Source: JALORV01 sp963769745
GTDB lineage: Bacteria; Pseudomonadota; Gammaproteobacteria; Burkholderiales; Burkholderiaceae_F
Direction of reading: 5' to 3'
DNA length: 64,000 nt
Assembly: GCA_963769745.1 (NCBI GenBank)
Contig: CAVYNB010000014.1
Span: forward strand, 9,506-73,505
Position numbers and translations under genes: made by a program. Below, piece by piece: positions 17,526-26,951 of the stretch. The notes below the pieces were generated by a model, which saw nothing but the letters and a program-made list of their open reading frames with translations, had not been told where the DNA came from and ran no database searches. Position 1 is the stretch's first letter. Each line of letters starts with the position of its first letter.

Positions 17526-19262
17526 ATGAGCTTCGAACACCGACCGTCGCCTTCGCGCGTCACCGAGGCCGCCGCGGCCACGTTTCCGCGCTGGCTGCTC
17601 TTCGCGCTGCTGGCCGTCTACATCGTGCCTGGGCTGTTCGGCCGCGCTCCCTGGAGCCCCGATGACGCCAGCGCCTTCGGCGTCGCGTGGAGCATGGCAG
17701 CGGGCTCGAGTCTCGAGTGGTGGCTGCCTTCGGTCGCCGGCGAACCCCTGCCGGAAGAAGGTCCCCTGCCTTTCTGGGTCGGTGCATTGTTCGCCCGCTG
17801 GCTCGGACCCTGGCTCGGGGACGTCACCGCCGCCCGCCTCGTCACCGTGTTCTGGTTCGCGATCGGCACCTGGGCACTCTGGTACGCGACCTACCGGCTT
17901 GCCCGCCGTGACGAGGCACAGCCCGTTGCGCTGGCCTTCGGAGGTGAAGCGTCACCGCGCGACTACGGCCGCATGCTGGCCGACGTTGCAGTCTTGCTGC
18001 TGACGGCAACACTCGGCGTGCTGGTGCGCATTCACGAGACGGGCGCCGAACCCGCCATGCTGGCGCTGGTATGTGTGCTGCTCTTCGCACTCGCTTATTC
18101 ACTCGACGATCCGTGGAAGGGAGCGTTCGTCGCGGGCGCCACACTCGGCGCGATCGCGCTGACACGAGGTTGGCTGCCGGCTGGCGTGCTGCTGCTGGCC
18201 GCCATCGCCTTCACGGGCGCTTACGGCGATCGTCGCATCGAGCGCGCCACGCTGATCACGCTGCTCGCATTCCTGGTCTTTTCCCTCTGGCCGACCGGCG
18301 CCCGGATTGCTCACCCGCAGGAGGCCGAGTCGTACCTGGCCGACTGGTGGCGCTGGAACCGCGCAAGCGTAGGCATGCCACAGGCTGAAGGCCCGCTATG
18401 GCTCATCCGCAATGTCGGCTGGTACGCATGGCCCTTGTGGCCGTTCGCCCTCTGGACGATCTACTCCTGGCGCCACTTCCTGCGCCGTCCGCACATGGCA
18501 TTGCCGCTGCTCATCGTCGCCGCGGGGCTCGTTGCGGTGTTGCTGTCGACCTCGCCAAGCGACCGCGAGTTCCTGCTCGCGGTGCCCGCGCTGGTCGTGC
18601 TCGCGGCCTTCGGCGTGTCGTCGCTCAAGCGGACGGCCGAGGATGCGATTGACTGGTTTTCCCTTGCGCTCTTCAGCCTGGCGCTGTGCGCACTGTGGCT
18701 CTACTTCGGCGCGTGGAACACCGGTGTGCCGCCGAAGATGGCGGCATCGATCGTGCGTCTCGCGCCCGGGTTCGAGCCCGAGGTGCATGCGACAACCGCC
18801 CTGCTGGCCATCGCCGCCACCGTGTTGTGGATCGTGATCGTGGCCTGGCGCGTACGCGTCCGACCGCCGATGGTGTGGACCGGTCCGTTCATTGCCGCTT
18901 CCGGCCTGTCGCTGCTGTGGCTGGCGGCGGTCGCGCTCTTCGCTCCGGCCATCGATTACGCTCGTTCCTATGCCTCGCTCGCTCCGGTGCTGGCGCAGCA
19001 GATCGAACGCGTCGGCGGCGACTCGTGCGTGCAGACCGTCGGTTTGCCGGCGGGAACGCGCGCAATGCTGGCGTATCACGGCGGTATCCGCTTCGAGCGC
19101 CCCGCCGACGCAGGTCTGTGCCGCGTCGCCTTGCAGCGCGACAGCCAGCGAACGGCCGTCGACGACGCACCGCCTGCCGGCCGATGGAAACTCGCCTACG
19201 ACGTCACCCGGCGCGCGCGCTTCGACGAAGCCTTCCGCGTCTGGGTAAGACAGCCTGACTGA
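17526..19262 (+). CDS. ArnT/PMT-like membrane glycosyltransferase
   Basis: This 578-residue integral membrane protein resembles the 4-amino-4-deoxy-L-arabinose transferase / dolichyl-phosphate mannosyltransferase family (GT-C fold). After a first helix comes the GRAPWSPDDASAFGVAWSMA segment. The acidic residues near DDASA occupy the place of the catalytic Asp/Glu-containing first periplasmic loop of GT-C enzymes, followed by LPEEGPLPFWVGALFA and about ten more hydrophobic helices. It would transfer a sugar from a polyprenyl-phosphate donor on the periplasmic side. Acceptor and donor are unknown. It lies between rpmE2 and a MATE gene, 28 bases before the latter. Confidence 0.8.
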   Translation: MSFEHRPSPSRVTEAAAATFPRWLLFALLAVYIVPGLFGRAPWSPDDASAFGVAWSMAAGSSLEWWLPSVAGEPLPEEGPLPFWVGALFARWLGPWLGDVTAARLVTVFWFAIGTWALWYATYRLARRDEAQPVALAFGGEASPRDYGRMLADVAVLLLTATLGVLVRIHETGAEPAMLALVCVLLFALAYSLDDPWKGAFVAGATLGAIALTRGWLPAGVLLLAAIAFTGAYGDRRIERATLITLLAFLVFSLWPTGARIAHPQEAESYLADWWRWNRASVGMPQAEGPLWLIRNVGWYAWPLWPFALWTIYSWRHFLRRPHMALPLLIVAAGLVAVLLSTSPSDREFLLAVPALVVLAAFGVSSLKRTAEDAIDWFSLALFSLALCALWLYFGAWNTGVPPKMAASIVRLAPGFEPEVHATTALLAIAATVLWIVIVAWRVRVRPPMVWTGPFIAASGLSLLWLAAVALFAPAIDYARSYASLAPVLAQQIERVGGDSCVQTVGLPAGTRAMLAYHGGIRFERPADAGLCRVALQRDSQRTAVDDAPPAGRWKLAYDVTRRARFDEAFRVWVRQPD

Positions 19263-19289
19263 CGACCGGCACGTCGGCCGTCACGCCTC

Positions 19290-20660
19290 ATGTCCACGAC
19301 TCACCGGCCCACGGCGCCGGACGCCTCCACGTCGGCAGTGCTGAAGCTCGCCTGGCCGCTCTTCTTCGCCAACCTGGCGGTGGTCGGCAACGGCACGATC
19401 GATGCGGTCATGGCCGGGCGCCTGTCGGCCGAGGACATGGCTGGCGTGGCCGTGGCCTCGAGCGTCTACGTCACCGTCTACATCGGCTTCATGGCGGTGC
19501 TGCAGGCCTTGTCTCCGATCGCCGGCCACCACTACGGCGCGCAACGCTGGCGTGCCATTGGCGACGACCTGCAACAGGCACTGTGGCTATCGGTACTGCT
19601 GCTGGTCTTTGCTCTGCCGTGCGTGCTTGCCACCGGCTTCTGGAACGGCATCGCCAGCGTCGACGCTCGGGTTGCAGGCATCACGACGAGCTACCTGCAT
19701 GCGGTGGCATTCGGCCTGCCGGCCGGCCTGGCAACCCGTGTCTTCGTTGCGCTCAATGCGGCGGTCTCCCGTCCGATGGTCACGATGGTGATCAATCTGA
19801 CCGTGTTGGGGCTGAAGGCGCCGCTGAATGCGGTGTTCATGTACGGCTGGGGTCCTTTCGACGCCATGGGAGGTGCCGGCGCAGGTGTCGCGACCGCGTT
19901 GCTCGCCTGGCTCGCGCTGGGCATGAGCGTGGCCATCTGGCGACTGGACCGCTTCTACGACCGGTTTCGCAGCGCATCGGTGCACGGACCGAGATGGGAA
20001 CGCCTGCGTGAATTGCTGCGGCTCGGATTGCCGATCGGGCTGTCGACGTTGTTCGAGGTGACCAGCTTCACGTTCATGGCCGTGCTCATCGCGCGACTCG
20101 GCGCAACGTCGGTCGCCGGTCACCAGATCGTGGCCAATCTCGTCGCGATCCTGTTCATGGTCCCGCTGTCACTCGGCATCGCCACCAGCGTCCTGGTGGC
20201 CCAGTCACTGGGCAGCGGCGCGCCGCGCGTTGCCCGCATGGCGGCCTTGCGCGGTTTCCGACTGGCACTCGGGGTGGCGCTGGTCGCTGCCTTGCTGCTG
20301 TGGCTGCTCCGGGTTCCGATCGTTCAGCTGTACACGAGCAATCCGGACGTCGCCCGCATGGCGCTGTCGCTGCTCGGCCTGGCCGCCCTGTTCCATGTGT
20401 TCGACGCGGTCCAGGGGATGGGAAGCTTCGTGCTGCGCGGCTACCGGCAGACATTCTGGCCGATGGTCATCTACGGCGTCGCGCTGTGGGGCCTCGGGCT
20501 CGGCGGCGGCGCCTGGCTTGCCTACAACCCGAGCTTCCTGGGACCGCCGCGGGGAGCGGCCGGCTTCTGGGAAGCCGCCACCTTCGCCATCGGCATCACG
20601 GCGGCGGCACTCGCGTGGCTGTCCGCATTCGAGGCACGCCGGCACGTCGCCGAGCACTGA
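19290..20660 (+). CDS. MATE family efflux transporter (NorM-like)
   Basis: This 456-residue protein has twelve hydrophobic segments and MATE signatures: KLAWPLFFANLAVVGNGTID near the N-terminus, LSPIAGHHYGAQRW, and in the second half LGLPIGLSTLFEVTSFTFMA and GATSVAGHQIVANL. It probably exports cationic drugs or metabolites using H+ or Na+ gradients. It is closely spaced after the glycosyltransferase, so co-transcription is possible although the roles need not be related. Substrate not inferable. Confidence 0.93.
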   Translation: MSTTHRPTAPDASTSAVLKLAWPLFFANLAVVGNGTIDAVMAGRLSAEDMAGVAVASSVYVTVYIGFMAVLQALSPIAGHHYGAQRWRAIGDDLQQALWLSVLLLVFALPCVLATGFWNGIASVDARVAGITTSYLHAVAFGLPAGLATRVFVALNAAVSRPMVTMVINLTVLGLKAPLNAVFMYGWGPFDAMGGAGAGVATALLAWLALGMSVAIWRLDRFYDRFRSASVHGPRWERLRELLRLGLPIGLSTLFEVTSFTFMAVLIARLGATSVAGHQIVANLVAILFMVPLSLGIATSVLVAQSLGSGAPRVARMAALRGFRLALGVALVAALLLWLLRVPIVQLYTSNPDVARMALSLLGLAALFHVFDAVQGMGSFVLRGYRQTFWPMVIYGVALWGLGLGGGAWLAYNPSFLGPPRGAAGFWEAATFAIGITAAALAWLSAFEARRHVAEH

Positions 20661-20677
20661 AGTGCGAAACCCAGTAC

Positions 20678-21466
20678 CTAGTCCGACCAGTTGCGCTCCT
20701 GCGCCCGTTCGGTGGCGGCCAGTTGATGCGCATGTTCTTCGGCTCGCACGCGTGACAGTGCCGATGCCATCAGGCCCGACGGCACGGCGATCACGCCGAG
20801 TCCGCACACCAGGACGATGAATGTGAAGAGGCGCCCGCCGGCGGTTACCGGGAAGATGTCGCCGTAGCCCACGGTCGTCAGCGTCGCGACGGCCCACCAT
20901 AGGCTGTCGAACACGGAGGAGAAGCGCTCCGGCTGCGCCTCGTGTTCGAAGTGGTAGATGCCGATCGCGGAAAGGTACAGCACGATCAGCGCGATCACGC
21001 CGAACAGCACGAGATCGTCGCGTGCGATGACAAACGCCCGGTGAAAGCGATGGACGGCGTTCGTGTACCGGACCAGCTTGAACAGGCGCAGGAGCCGCAG
21101 CAGGCGAAAGGCCCGCACCGCCTGCAGGTTGAAGGCCACCATCAGGTAGAACGGTGCGATCGCCAGCAGGTCGATGATTCCGTAAAACGACGTGGCGTAC
21201 TTCCAGCGGGGCCGGGCCAGATAGAGCCGCACGCCGTACTCGACCGTGTAGACCGCGGCGCAGAAGACCTCGAAGCTCCACAGGGCCTGCCGCCAGAACG
21301 GCGACAGGTCGGGCAGCGTCTCGAATGCCAGGGCAACGAGGTTGGCGACCACCAGCAGTTCGATCGGCAATTCCCACCGACCGAGCGAGACGTGGTGTCT
21401 GGGTGCGCCTGTAAGCAACGTTGCCTCCGCAGAATCGGGAATTCTTACCCGAAATCGGTGCGACAC
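20678..21466 (-). CDS. Voltage-gated-type potassium channel
   Basis: This 262-residue ion transporter has six membrane segments. S4 carries regularly spaced arginines (RAFRLLRLLRLFKLVRY, near residues 118-134) as voltage sensor, and the pore loop has the selectivity filter ATLTTVGYGDIFP (near residue 200), followed by the S6 helix. It lacks a C-terminal RCK domain, having only a short tail. It ends convergently with the MATE gene (17 bases apart). The start at 21466 lies just after the htpX terminator, so it has its own promoter. Confidence 0.92.
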   Translation of the reverse strand: MSHRFRVRIPDSAEATLLTGAPRHHVSLGRWELPIELLVVANLVALAFETLPDLSPFWRQALWSFEVFCAAVYTVEYGVRLYLARPRWKYATSFYGIIDLLAIAPFYLMVAFNLQAVRAFRLLRLLRLFKLVRYTNAVHRFHRAFVIARDDLVLFGVIALIVLYLSAIGIYHFEHEAQPERFSSVFDSLWWAVATLTTVGYGDIFPVTAGGRLFTFIVLVCGLGVIAVPSGLMASALSRVRAEEHAHQLAATERAQERNWSD

Positions 21467-21480
21467 CCGATCCGACAGCG

Positions 21481-21510
21481 AAAAAAAACGGCCGGGGAGT
21501 CCCCGGCCGT
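21481..21510 (-). terminator. Intrinsic terminator of htpX
   Basis: On the minus strand ACGGCCGGGGA and its complement form an 11-bp GC-rich stem with almost no loop, followed by a run of eight T. It lies about 25 bases after the htpX stop and just before the channel gene start. Confidence 0.9.
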
Positions 21511-21532
21511 CCGACTTCAGTGCACCAGCGGT

Positions 21533-22417
21533 TTAGCGCGTGGCCTGCAACGCCGCGATCCGCTGCTCGATCGGCGGATGGCTGGAGAACAGGGCCATCA
21601 CGCCTCCCGGGGCGGAGATGCCCAGGGTCTGCACCGCCTGCGGTAGCTGGCCTGGCTCCATGCCGCCGAGCCGCGCCAGCGCATTGATCATCGGCCGGTT
21701 CGAGCCCATCAGCGCCACCGCGCCAGCGTCGGCACGGAACTCACGGCGGCGGGAGAACCAGGCCACCACGATCGCCGCCAGGAAGCCCAGCGCGATGTCC
21801 AGCACGATGGTCGTGACGAAGTAGCCGATCCCCGGCCGGTCGCCTTCGTTTCGCAGCAGGACCCGGTCGACGAAGAATCCGATCACGCGCGACAGGAAGA
21901 CGACGAACGTGTTCATCACTCCCTGCAGCAGCGTCATCGTCACCATGTCGCCGTTGGACACGTGCGAGATCTCGTGCGCAAGCACGGCTTCGACCTCTTC
22001 CTTGCTCATCGACTGCAGCAGGCCGGTCGACACCGCCACCAGGGCCGAGTTCTTGAACGCTCCTGTGGCGAAGGCATTCGGCTCGCCGTCGTAGACCGCC
22101 ACTTCAGGCATGCCGATGCCCGCCTTGTCGGCGTGCCGGCGGACCGTGTCGACCAGCCACGATTCCATCGCATTGGCCGGCTGGCGGATAACCTGCGCCT
22201 TGGTGCTCCACTTGGCCATCGGCTTGGACATCAGCAGTGAAATGAAGGCGCCGGTGAAGCCGACCACCAGCGAGAAGATCGCCAGGGCGCCGACGTCCAG
22301 CGTGCGACCGCCGAGGTTGAAGTTGATCCCGAACACCGACGACAGCACGGTGAGGAACAGCATCAGCACGATCATGATCGCAAGGTTCGTCAGTACGAAC
22401 AGAGCGATACGTTTCAT
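21533..22417 (-). CDS. htpX: Membrane zinc metalloprotease HtpX
   Basis: This 294-residue inner-membrane M48 protease acts in membrane protein quality control. There are two N-terminal membrane helices (FVLTNLAIMIVLMLFLTVL and ALAIFSLVVGFTGAFISLLM), the catalytic HEISH in EAVLAHEISHVSNGD, two further hydrophobic segments after it, and the third zinc ligand Glu in RRREFRADAGA. YDGEPNAFATG is the usual substrate-cleft motif. Ends in an intrinsic terminator. Divergent from the UPF0114 gene over about 250 bases, in which I see no other gene. Confidence 0.97.
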   Translation of the reverse strand: MKRIALFVLTNLAIMIVLMLFLTVLSSVFGINFNLGGRTLDVGALAIFSLVVGFTGAFISLLMSKPMAKWSTKAQVIRQPANAMESWLVDTVRRHADKAGIGMPEVAVYDGEPNAFATGAFKNSALVAVSTGLLQSMSKEEVEAVLAHEISHVSNGDMVTMTLLQGVMNTFVVFLSRVIGFFVDRVLLRNEGDRPGIGYFVTTIVLDIALGFLAAIVVAWFSRRREFRADAGAVALMGSNRPMINALARLGGMEPGQLPQAVQTLGISAPGGVMALFSSHPPIEQRIAALQATR

Positions 22418-22671
22418 AGAGTCTCCAGAGAAGTTGGAAGGTTAAAGCCGCGCGAGAGTCTATCCAATCGGCGGATCAGTACACCATACACGTTTGTCCC
22501 CAGCGCTACATCGCGACACCCTGAAAATATCCCTTGAGGATCAAGGCGTTGGACCGGAATCCCGGCAAACGTTCCACATTTGGAGACGATTGTCCACAAC
22601 TCAAGGCACCCCACGGAACGCACGTGCAGCGATCGCTAGAATCCAGCGCTTTGAGTGACGAGACCCTGACC

Positions 22672-23304
22672 ATGTCCTTGCCGAGCGCCGATGCCGCCAA
22701 TGTCCGACCGATCCCACTGGTCCCACGGCTGATCTTTGCCAGTCGCTGGCTGCAGTTGCCGCTCTACATCGGGCTGATCGTCGCCCAGGTCGTCTATGTG
22801 TTTCACTTCTGGGTCGAACTGGTGCATCTGGTCGAGGCCGCCTTCGGCAGCCAGGCGGCCCTGCAGCAACTGGTCACCAGCATCGGCTACAAGTCCGACG
22901 GGCTGCCCTCCGGACTGAATGAAACCATCATCATGCTGGTCGTGCTGGCGCTGATCGACGTGGTGATGATTTCCAACCTGCTCATCATGGTCATCGTCGG
23001 CGGCTACGAGACCTTCGTTTCGCGCATGTACCTCGAGAAGCACCCCGACCAGCCGGAATGGCTGTCGCATGTGAACGCAAGTGTGCTCAAGGTCAAACTG
23101 GCCACTGCCATCATCGGGATAAGCTCGATCCATTTGCTGAAGACCTTCATCAACGCGGCCAACTATTCGGACAAGGTGCTGATCGCACAGACAGCGATCC
23201 ACATCACTTTCCTGTTGTCGGCGATGGCAATCGCGGCCACCGACCGCATCATGTTCCCGGCCGACAAGCTGAAGTCCAAGGAAAGCCGCACTCACGACCA
23301 CTAG
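22672..23304 (+). CDS. UPF0114 (YqhA/TIGR00645) membrane protein
   Basis: This 210-residue protein has about four hydrophobic helices: FASRWLQLPLYIGLIVAQVV, the conserved ETIIMLVVLALIDVVMISNL, LIMVIVGGYETFVSRM, and a C-terminal pair. These match the UPF0114 family, whose function is unknown. The start is ATG 22672; a longer frame from 22534 is not conserved. It ends 9 bases before the fumarase gene, a pairing common in betaproteobacteria, so the two are probably co-transcribed. Confidence 0.9.
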   Translation: MSLPSADAANVRPIPLVPRLIFASRWLQLPLYIGLIVAQVVYVFHFWVELVHLVEAAFGSQAALQQLVTSIGYKSDGLPSGLNETIIMLVVLALIDVVMISNLLIMVIVGGYETFVSRMYLEKHPDQPEWLSHVNASVLKVKLATAIIGISSIHLLKTFINAANYSDKVLIAQTAIHITFLLSAMAIAATDRIMFPADKLKSKESRTHDH

Positions 23305-23313
23305 GGTTCCCCC

Positions 23314-24837
23314 ATGACAGCGATTCGCCAGGCCGACCTCATCGAAAGCGTTGCAGCCGCGCTGCAGTTCATCAGCTACTACCACCCGGCGGATTTCATC
23401 AGCCACCTGGCGCGCGCGTACGAGGCCGAGCAAAGCCCGGCCGCGAAGGACGCTATCGCTCAGATCCTGACCAACTCCCGTATGTGCGCCGAAGGCCACC
23501 GGCCGATCTGCCAGGACACGGGCATCGTCAACGTCTTCCTGAAGGTCGGCATGGATGTGCGTTGGGACGGATTCACCGGTTCACTCGAGGACGCGATCAA
23601 CGAGGGCGTGCGCCGCGGCTACCTGAATTCGGACAATGTCCTGCGGGCATCGGTCGTGAGTCCGCCGGAATTCGGCCGCAAGAACACCAAGGACAACACG
23701 CCCGCCGTCATCAACGTGCAGATCGTGCCGGGCGACAAGGTCGATGTGATGGTCGCCGCCAAGGGCGGCGGCTCGGAGAACAAGAGCAAGTTCGTCATGC
23801 TCAATCCAAGCGACTCGATCGTCGACTGGGTGATGAAGACCGTGCCGACGATGGGCGCCGGCTGGTGCCCACCGGGGATGCTCGGCATCGGCATCGGCGG
23901 CACTGCCGAGAAGGCAATGACGATGGCCAAGGAAGCGCTGATGGACGACATCGACATGTCGGACCTGCTGAAGCGCGGGCCGCAGACCGACGTCGAGAAA
24001 CTGCGCGTCGAACTCTACGAGAAGGTCAACGCGCTGGGCATCGGCGCCCAGGGCCTGGGTGGACTGTCCACCGTGCTCGACGTCAAGATCAAGATGTATC
24101 CGACACACGCCGCGGGCAAGCCGGTGGCGATGATTCCCAACTGCGCAGCGACAAGGCACGCGCATTTCGTGCTCGATGGCTCGGGCCCCGCCTACCTCGA
24201 GCCGCCGTCGCTCGATACCTGGCCCAACGTGAACTGGCAGCCGGATGCGAAGAAGAGCACGCGCGTGAATCTCGACACGCTGTCCAAGGCCGAGGTAGCG
24301 CAGTGGAAACCCGGCCAGACGCTGCTGCTCAACGGAAAGATGCTGACGGGGCGCGACGCCGCGCACAAGCGCATCCAGGACATGCTCGCCAAGGGCGAGA
24401 AGCTACCCGTGGACTTCACCAATCGAGTGATCTATTACGTCGGCCCGGTCGATCCGGTGCGCGACGAGGTCATGGGGCCTGCCGGTCCGACGACCGCGAC
24501 GCGCATGGACAAGTTCACCGAGATGATGCTGGCGCAAACGGGGCTGATCGCGATGATCGGCAAGGCCGAGCGTGGCCCGGTGGCGATCGAGGCGATCCGC
24601 AAGCACAAGAGCGCCTACCTGATGGCCGTCGGCGGAGCCGCCTACCTGGTCGCCAAGGCGATCAAGGCATCGAAAGTCGTCGGCTTCGACGACCTCGGCA
24701 TGGAAGCGATCTACGAGTTCGAGGTGAAGGACATGCCAGTCACTGTCGCGGTCAGCGCTGACGGCACTTCGGTGCATCAGACCGGGCCGAAGGAGTGGCA
24801 GGCGAAGATCGGCAAGATTCCGGTGGCCACGGCCTGA
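23314..24837 (+). CDS. fumA: Fumarate hydratase class I, iron-sulfur dependent
   Basis: This 507-residue single-chain class I fumarase interconverts fumarate and malate in the TCA cycle. It contains both alpha (about residues 10-290) and beta (about 310-500) domains. The probable [4Fe-4S] cysteines lie in MCAEGHRPICQDTGIVNVF, GAGWCPPGMLGIGIGG and NCAATRHAHF. The beta domain shows LLLNGKMLTGRDAAHKRIQ and YYVGPVDPVRDEVMGPAGPT. It sits immediately after UPF0114. Oxygen-sensitive enzymes of this type are often paired with a class II fumarase elsewhere in the genome, which is not in this window. Confidence 0.96.
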   Translation: MTAIRQADLIESVAAALQFISYYHPADFISHLARAYEAEQSPAAKDAIAQILTNSRMCAEGHRPICQDTGIVNVFLKVGMDVRWDGFTGSLEDAINEGVRRGYLNSDNVLRASVVSPPEFGRKNTKDNTPAVINVQIVPGDKVDVMVAAKGGGSENKSKFVMLNPSDSIVDWVMKTVPTMGAGWCPPGMLGIGIGGTAEKAMTMAKEALMDDIDMSDLLKRGPQTDVEKLRVELYEKVNALGIGAQGLGGLSTVLDVKIKMYPTHAAGKPVAMIPNCAATRHAHFVLDGSGPAYLEPPSLDTWPNVNWQPDAKKSTRVNLDTLSKAEVAQWKPGQTLLLNGKMLTGRDAAHKRIQDMLAKGEKLPVDFTNRVIYYVGPVDPVRDEVMGPAGPTTATRMDKFTEMMLAQTGLIAMIGKAERGPVAIEAIRKHKSAYLMAVGGAAYLVAKAIKASKVVGFDDLGMEAIYEFEVKDMPVTVAVSADGTSVHQTGPKEWQAKIGKIPVATA

Positions 24838-24852
24838 TCGCGCGGCGGTGCC

Positions 24853-25941
24853 TTGGCTGGACATGCTGCTTTCCCGCGCGCCTGGTGTGACGAGGCTGTC
24901 CGTCGCATCGAAGCCGACTACACGCGGTCGGCGGACACGCATCTGCTGCGCGTCGACATTCCCGGGGTGCCGGACTGCCCGCTCTACCTGAAGGATGAGT
25001 CGGTCCACCCGACGGGCAGCCTGAAGCACCGGCTGGCACGGTCACTGTTCCTCTATGGACTCTGCAATGGCCTGATCGGCCGCGGCACCACGATCGTCGA
25101 AGCGTCGTCGGGTTCGACCGCGGTGTCCGAGGCCTATTTCGCGCGCTTGATCGGCGTGCCCTTCGTCGCCGTGATGCCGCGCTCGACCTCACCCGAAAAG
25201 ATCGCGCTGATCGAATTCCACGGTGGACGCTGCCATCTCGTCGACGAGCCGGCGGCGGTCTATGCCGAGGCCACCGCCCTGGCACAGCGGACCGGCGGCC
25301 ATTACATGGACCAGTTCACGTACGCCGAGCGCGCAACGGACTGGCGCGGCAACAACAACATCGCCGAGTCGATTTTCATGCAGATGGCCCATGAGCCGTT
25401 CCCGGTCCCGACGTGGATCGTGGTCGGTGCGGGCACCGGCGGTACCGGTTCCACGCTCGGTCGCTACGCGAGGTATTGCCGGCATGCCACCCGCATCTGC
25501 CTGGCCGATCCGGAAAACTCCGTCTTCCACGACTACTGTGCGAGCGGCGATGCATCTCTGACGGTGGCCGTGGCCTCGCGTATCGAGGGCATCGGCCGTC
25601 CACGCGTCGAACCGAGCTTCAACCGCCACGTCATCGACCGGTCGATTCGCGTCGCCGATGCGGACTCCTTCGCTGCCGCGCGCTTTCTCGAGCGTGTGCT
25701 CGGACGCCGCGTTGGGCCGTCGACAGGAACTGCCCTGATCGCCTGCGCGGAACTGTTGTCGGAGATGCAAAGCGTCGGCGATCCGGGTGCCGTGGTCACG
25801 CTGCTGTGCGACGGCGGTGAGCGCTACCTTGGCACCTGCTATGACGATGACTGGCTGCGGCGTCAGGCACTTGATATCGCACCTGCACTCGCGGCGCTGG
25901 ACCGCTTCTGGTCGAGCGGCCGCTGGACTGCATTGCGATGA
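24853..25941 (+). CDS. PLP-dependent cysteine synthase-fold enzyme, possibly cysteine desulfhydrase (Cds1-like)
   Basis: This 362-residue fold-type II PLP enzyme has the Schiff-base lysine segment DESVHPTGSLKHRLARSL (K near residue 56), a phosphate-binding glycine loop VVGAGTGGTGSTLGRY and EASSGSTAVSEAYFARLIG. These features and the length resemble mycobacterial Cds1-type L-cysteine desulfhydrases more than CysK/CysM. The frame starts at TTG 24853, 15 bases after fumA, with no better ATG nearby, so the start is uncertain. Its 3' end faces cysM only 16 bases away. The reaction is inferred from overall similarity; a synthase role is possible. Confidence 0.8.
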   Translation: MAGHAAFPRAWCDEAVRRIEADYTRSADTHLLRVDIPGVPDCPLYLKDESVHPTGSLKHRLARSLFLYGLCNGLIGRGTTIVEASSGSTAVSEAYFARLIGVPFVAVMPRSTSPEKIALIEFHGGRCHLVDEPAAVYAEATALAQRTGGHYMDQFTYAERATDWRGNNNIAESIFMQMAHEPFPVPTWIVVGAGTGGTGSTLGRYARYCRHATRICLADPENSVFHDYCASGDASLTVAVASRIEGIGRPRVEPSFNRHVIDRSIRVADADSFAAARFLERVLGRRVGPSTGTALIACAELLSEMQSVGDPGAVVTLLCDGGERYLGTCYDDDWLRRQALDIAPALAALDRFWSSGRWTALR

Positions 25942-25957
25942 CGCGGTCCTCGCTCCT

Positions 25958-26863
25958 TCAGACGCCGAACAGGCCCGTGCTGAGGTAGCGATCGCCACGG
26001 TCGCAGACGACGAAGACGATCGTCGCGTCTTCGACTTCGGCAGCGATCCGCAGCGCGATCAGGCAGGCACCGGCAGCCGACGGGCCGCAACTGATGCCCT
26101 CTTCCGCCGCCAGGCGACGCGTCATCGCTTCGGCGTCGGACTGGGTTACGTACTCGAGCCGGTCGACCCCGGACGGGTCATAGATCCGCGGCAGGTACGC
26201 GTCCGGCCACTTGCGGATGCCGGGAATCTGCGAGCCCTCCGCCGGCTGCGCGCCGATGATCTGCACCGCCGCGCTGCGTTCTTTCAGAAAGCGGCCCACG
26301 CCCATGATCGTGCCGGTCGTGCCCATCGCACTGACAAAGTGCGTGATGCGGCCCTCGGTGTCGCGCCAGATCTCGGGCCCGGTCGTCTCGTAATGCGAGC
26401 GCGGATTGTCCTGATTGGCGAACTGGTCGAGCACTTTGCCCTTGCCCTCGGCCTGCATCTGCGTCGCGAGATCACGCGCGTACTCCATGCCGCCCTTGCT
26501 CGCGGGCGTCAGGATCAGTTCCGCACCGTAGGCTGCCATGCTCGCGCGCCGCTCGGAGCTCAGGTTGTCCGGCATGATCAGCGTCATGCGATAGCCCTTC
26601 ATCGCCGCGATCATCGCCAGCGCAATGCCGGTGTTGCCACTGGTCGCTTCGACCAGCCGGTCACCCGGGCGGATTTCACCGCGCTCCTCGGCGCGCGTGA
26701 TCATCGAGAGAGCCGGCCGGTCCTTGACCGAGCCCCCCGGATTGTTGCCTTCCAGCTTGCCGAGGATCACGTTGCGACGACGCGTGTTTTCGGTGCCGGG
26801 TAGCCGCTGCAGCCGCACCAGTGGGGTGTTGCCTATGGTCTCGTCTATCGTCGGGTGAGGCAT
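25958..26863 (-). CDS. cysM: Cysteine synthase B
   Basis: This 301-residue O-acetylserine sulfhydrylase has TIDETIGNTPLVRLQRLPG, the PLP lysine in NNPGGSVKDRPALSMI (K near residue 44), the substrate loop EATSGNTGIALAMIAA and the phosphate loop VSAMGTTGTIMGVGRFL. The CysM type (thiosulfate-capable) is supported by length and C-terminal features. It lies about 90 bases downstream of lapB on the same strand, a conserved betaproteobacterial arrangement, and converges with the desulfhydrase-like gene. Confidence 0.95.
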   Translation of the reverse strand: MPHPTIDETIGNTPLVRLQRLPGTENTRRRNVILGKLEGNNPGGSVKDRPALSMITRAEERGEIRPGDRLVEATSGNTGIALAMIAAMKGYRMTLIMPDNLSSERRASMAAYGAELILTPASKGGMEYARDLATQMQAEGKGKVLDQFANQDNPRSHYETTGPEIWRDTEGRITHFVSAMGTTGTIMGVGRFLKERSAAVQIIGAQPAEGSQIPGIRKWPDAYLPRIYDPSGVDRLEYVTQSDAEAMTRRLAAEEGISCGPSAAGACLIALRIAAEVEDATIVFVVCDRGDRYLSTGLFGV

Positions 26864-26951
26864 GGCCGGAACGTCAAGGTTGAGCTAGAAAGATCGTGAC
26901 CGCTGGGATCGCCGTCATCCACGGCGCAGGACTTTCGCATTTCGCCCCGGA

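Noticed and set aside
20661..20677. Short spacer between MATE and channel genes as a regulatory site
   Set aside because: Only 17 bases between two convergent stops; no hairpin seen.
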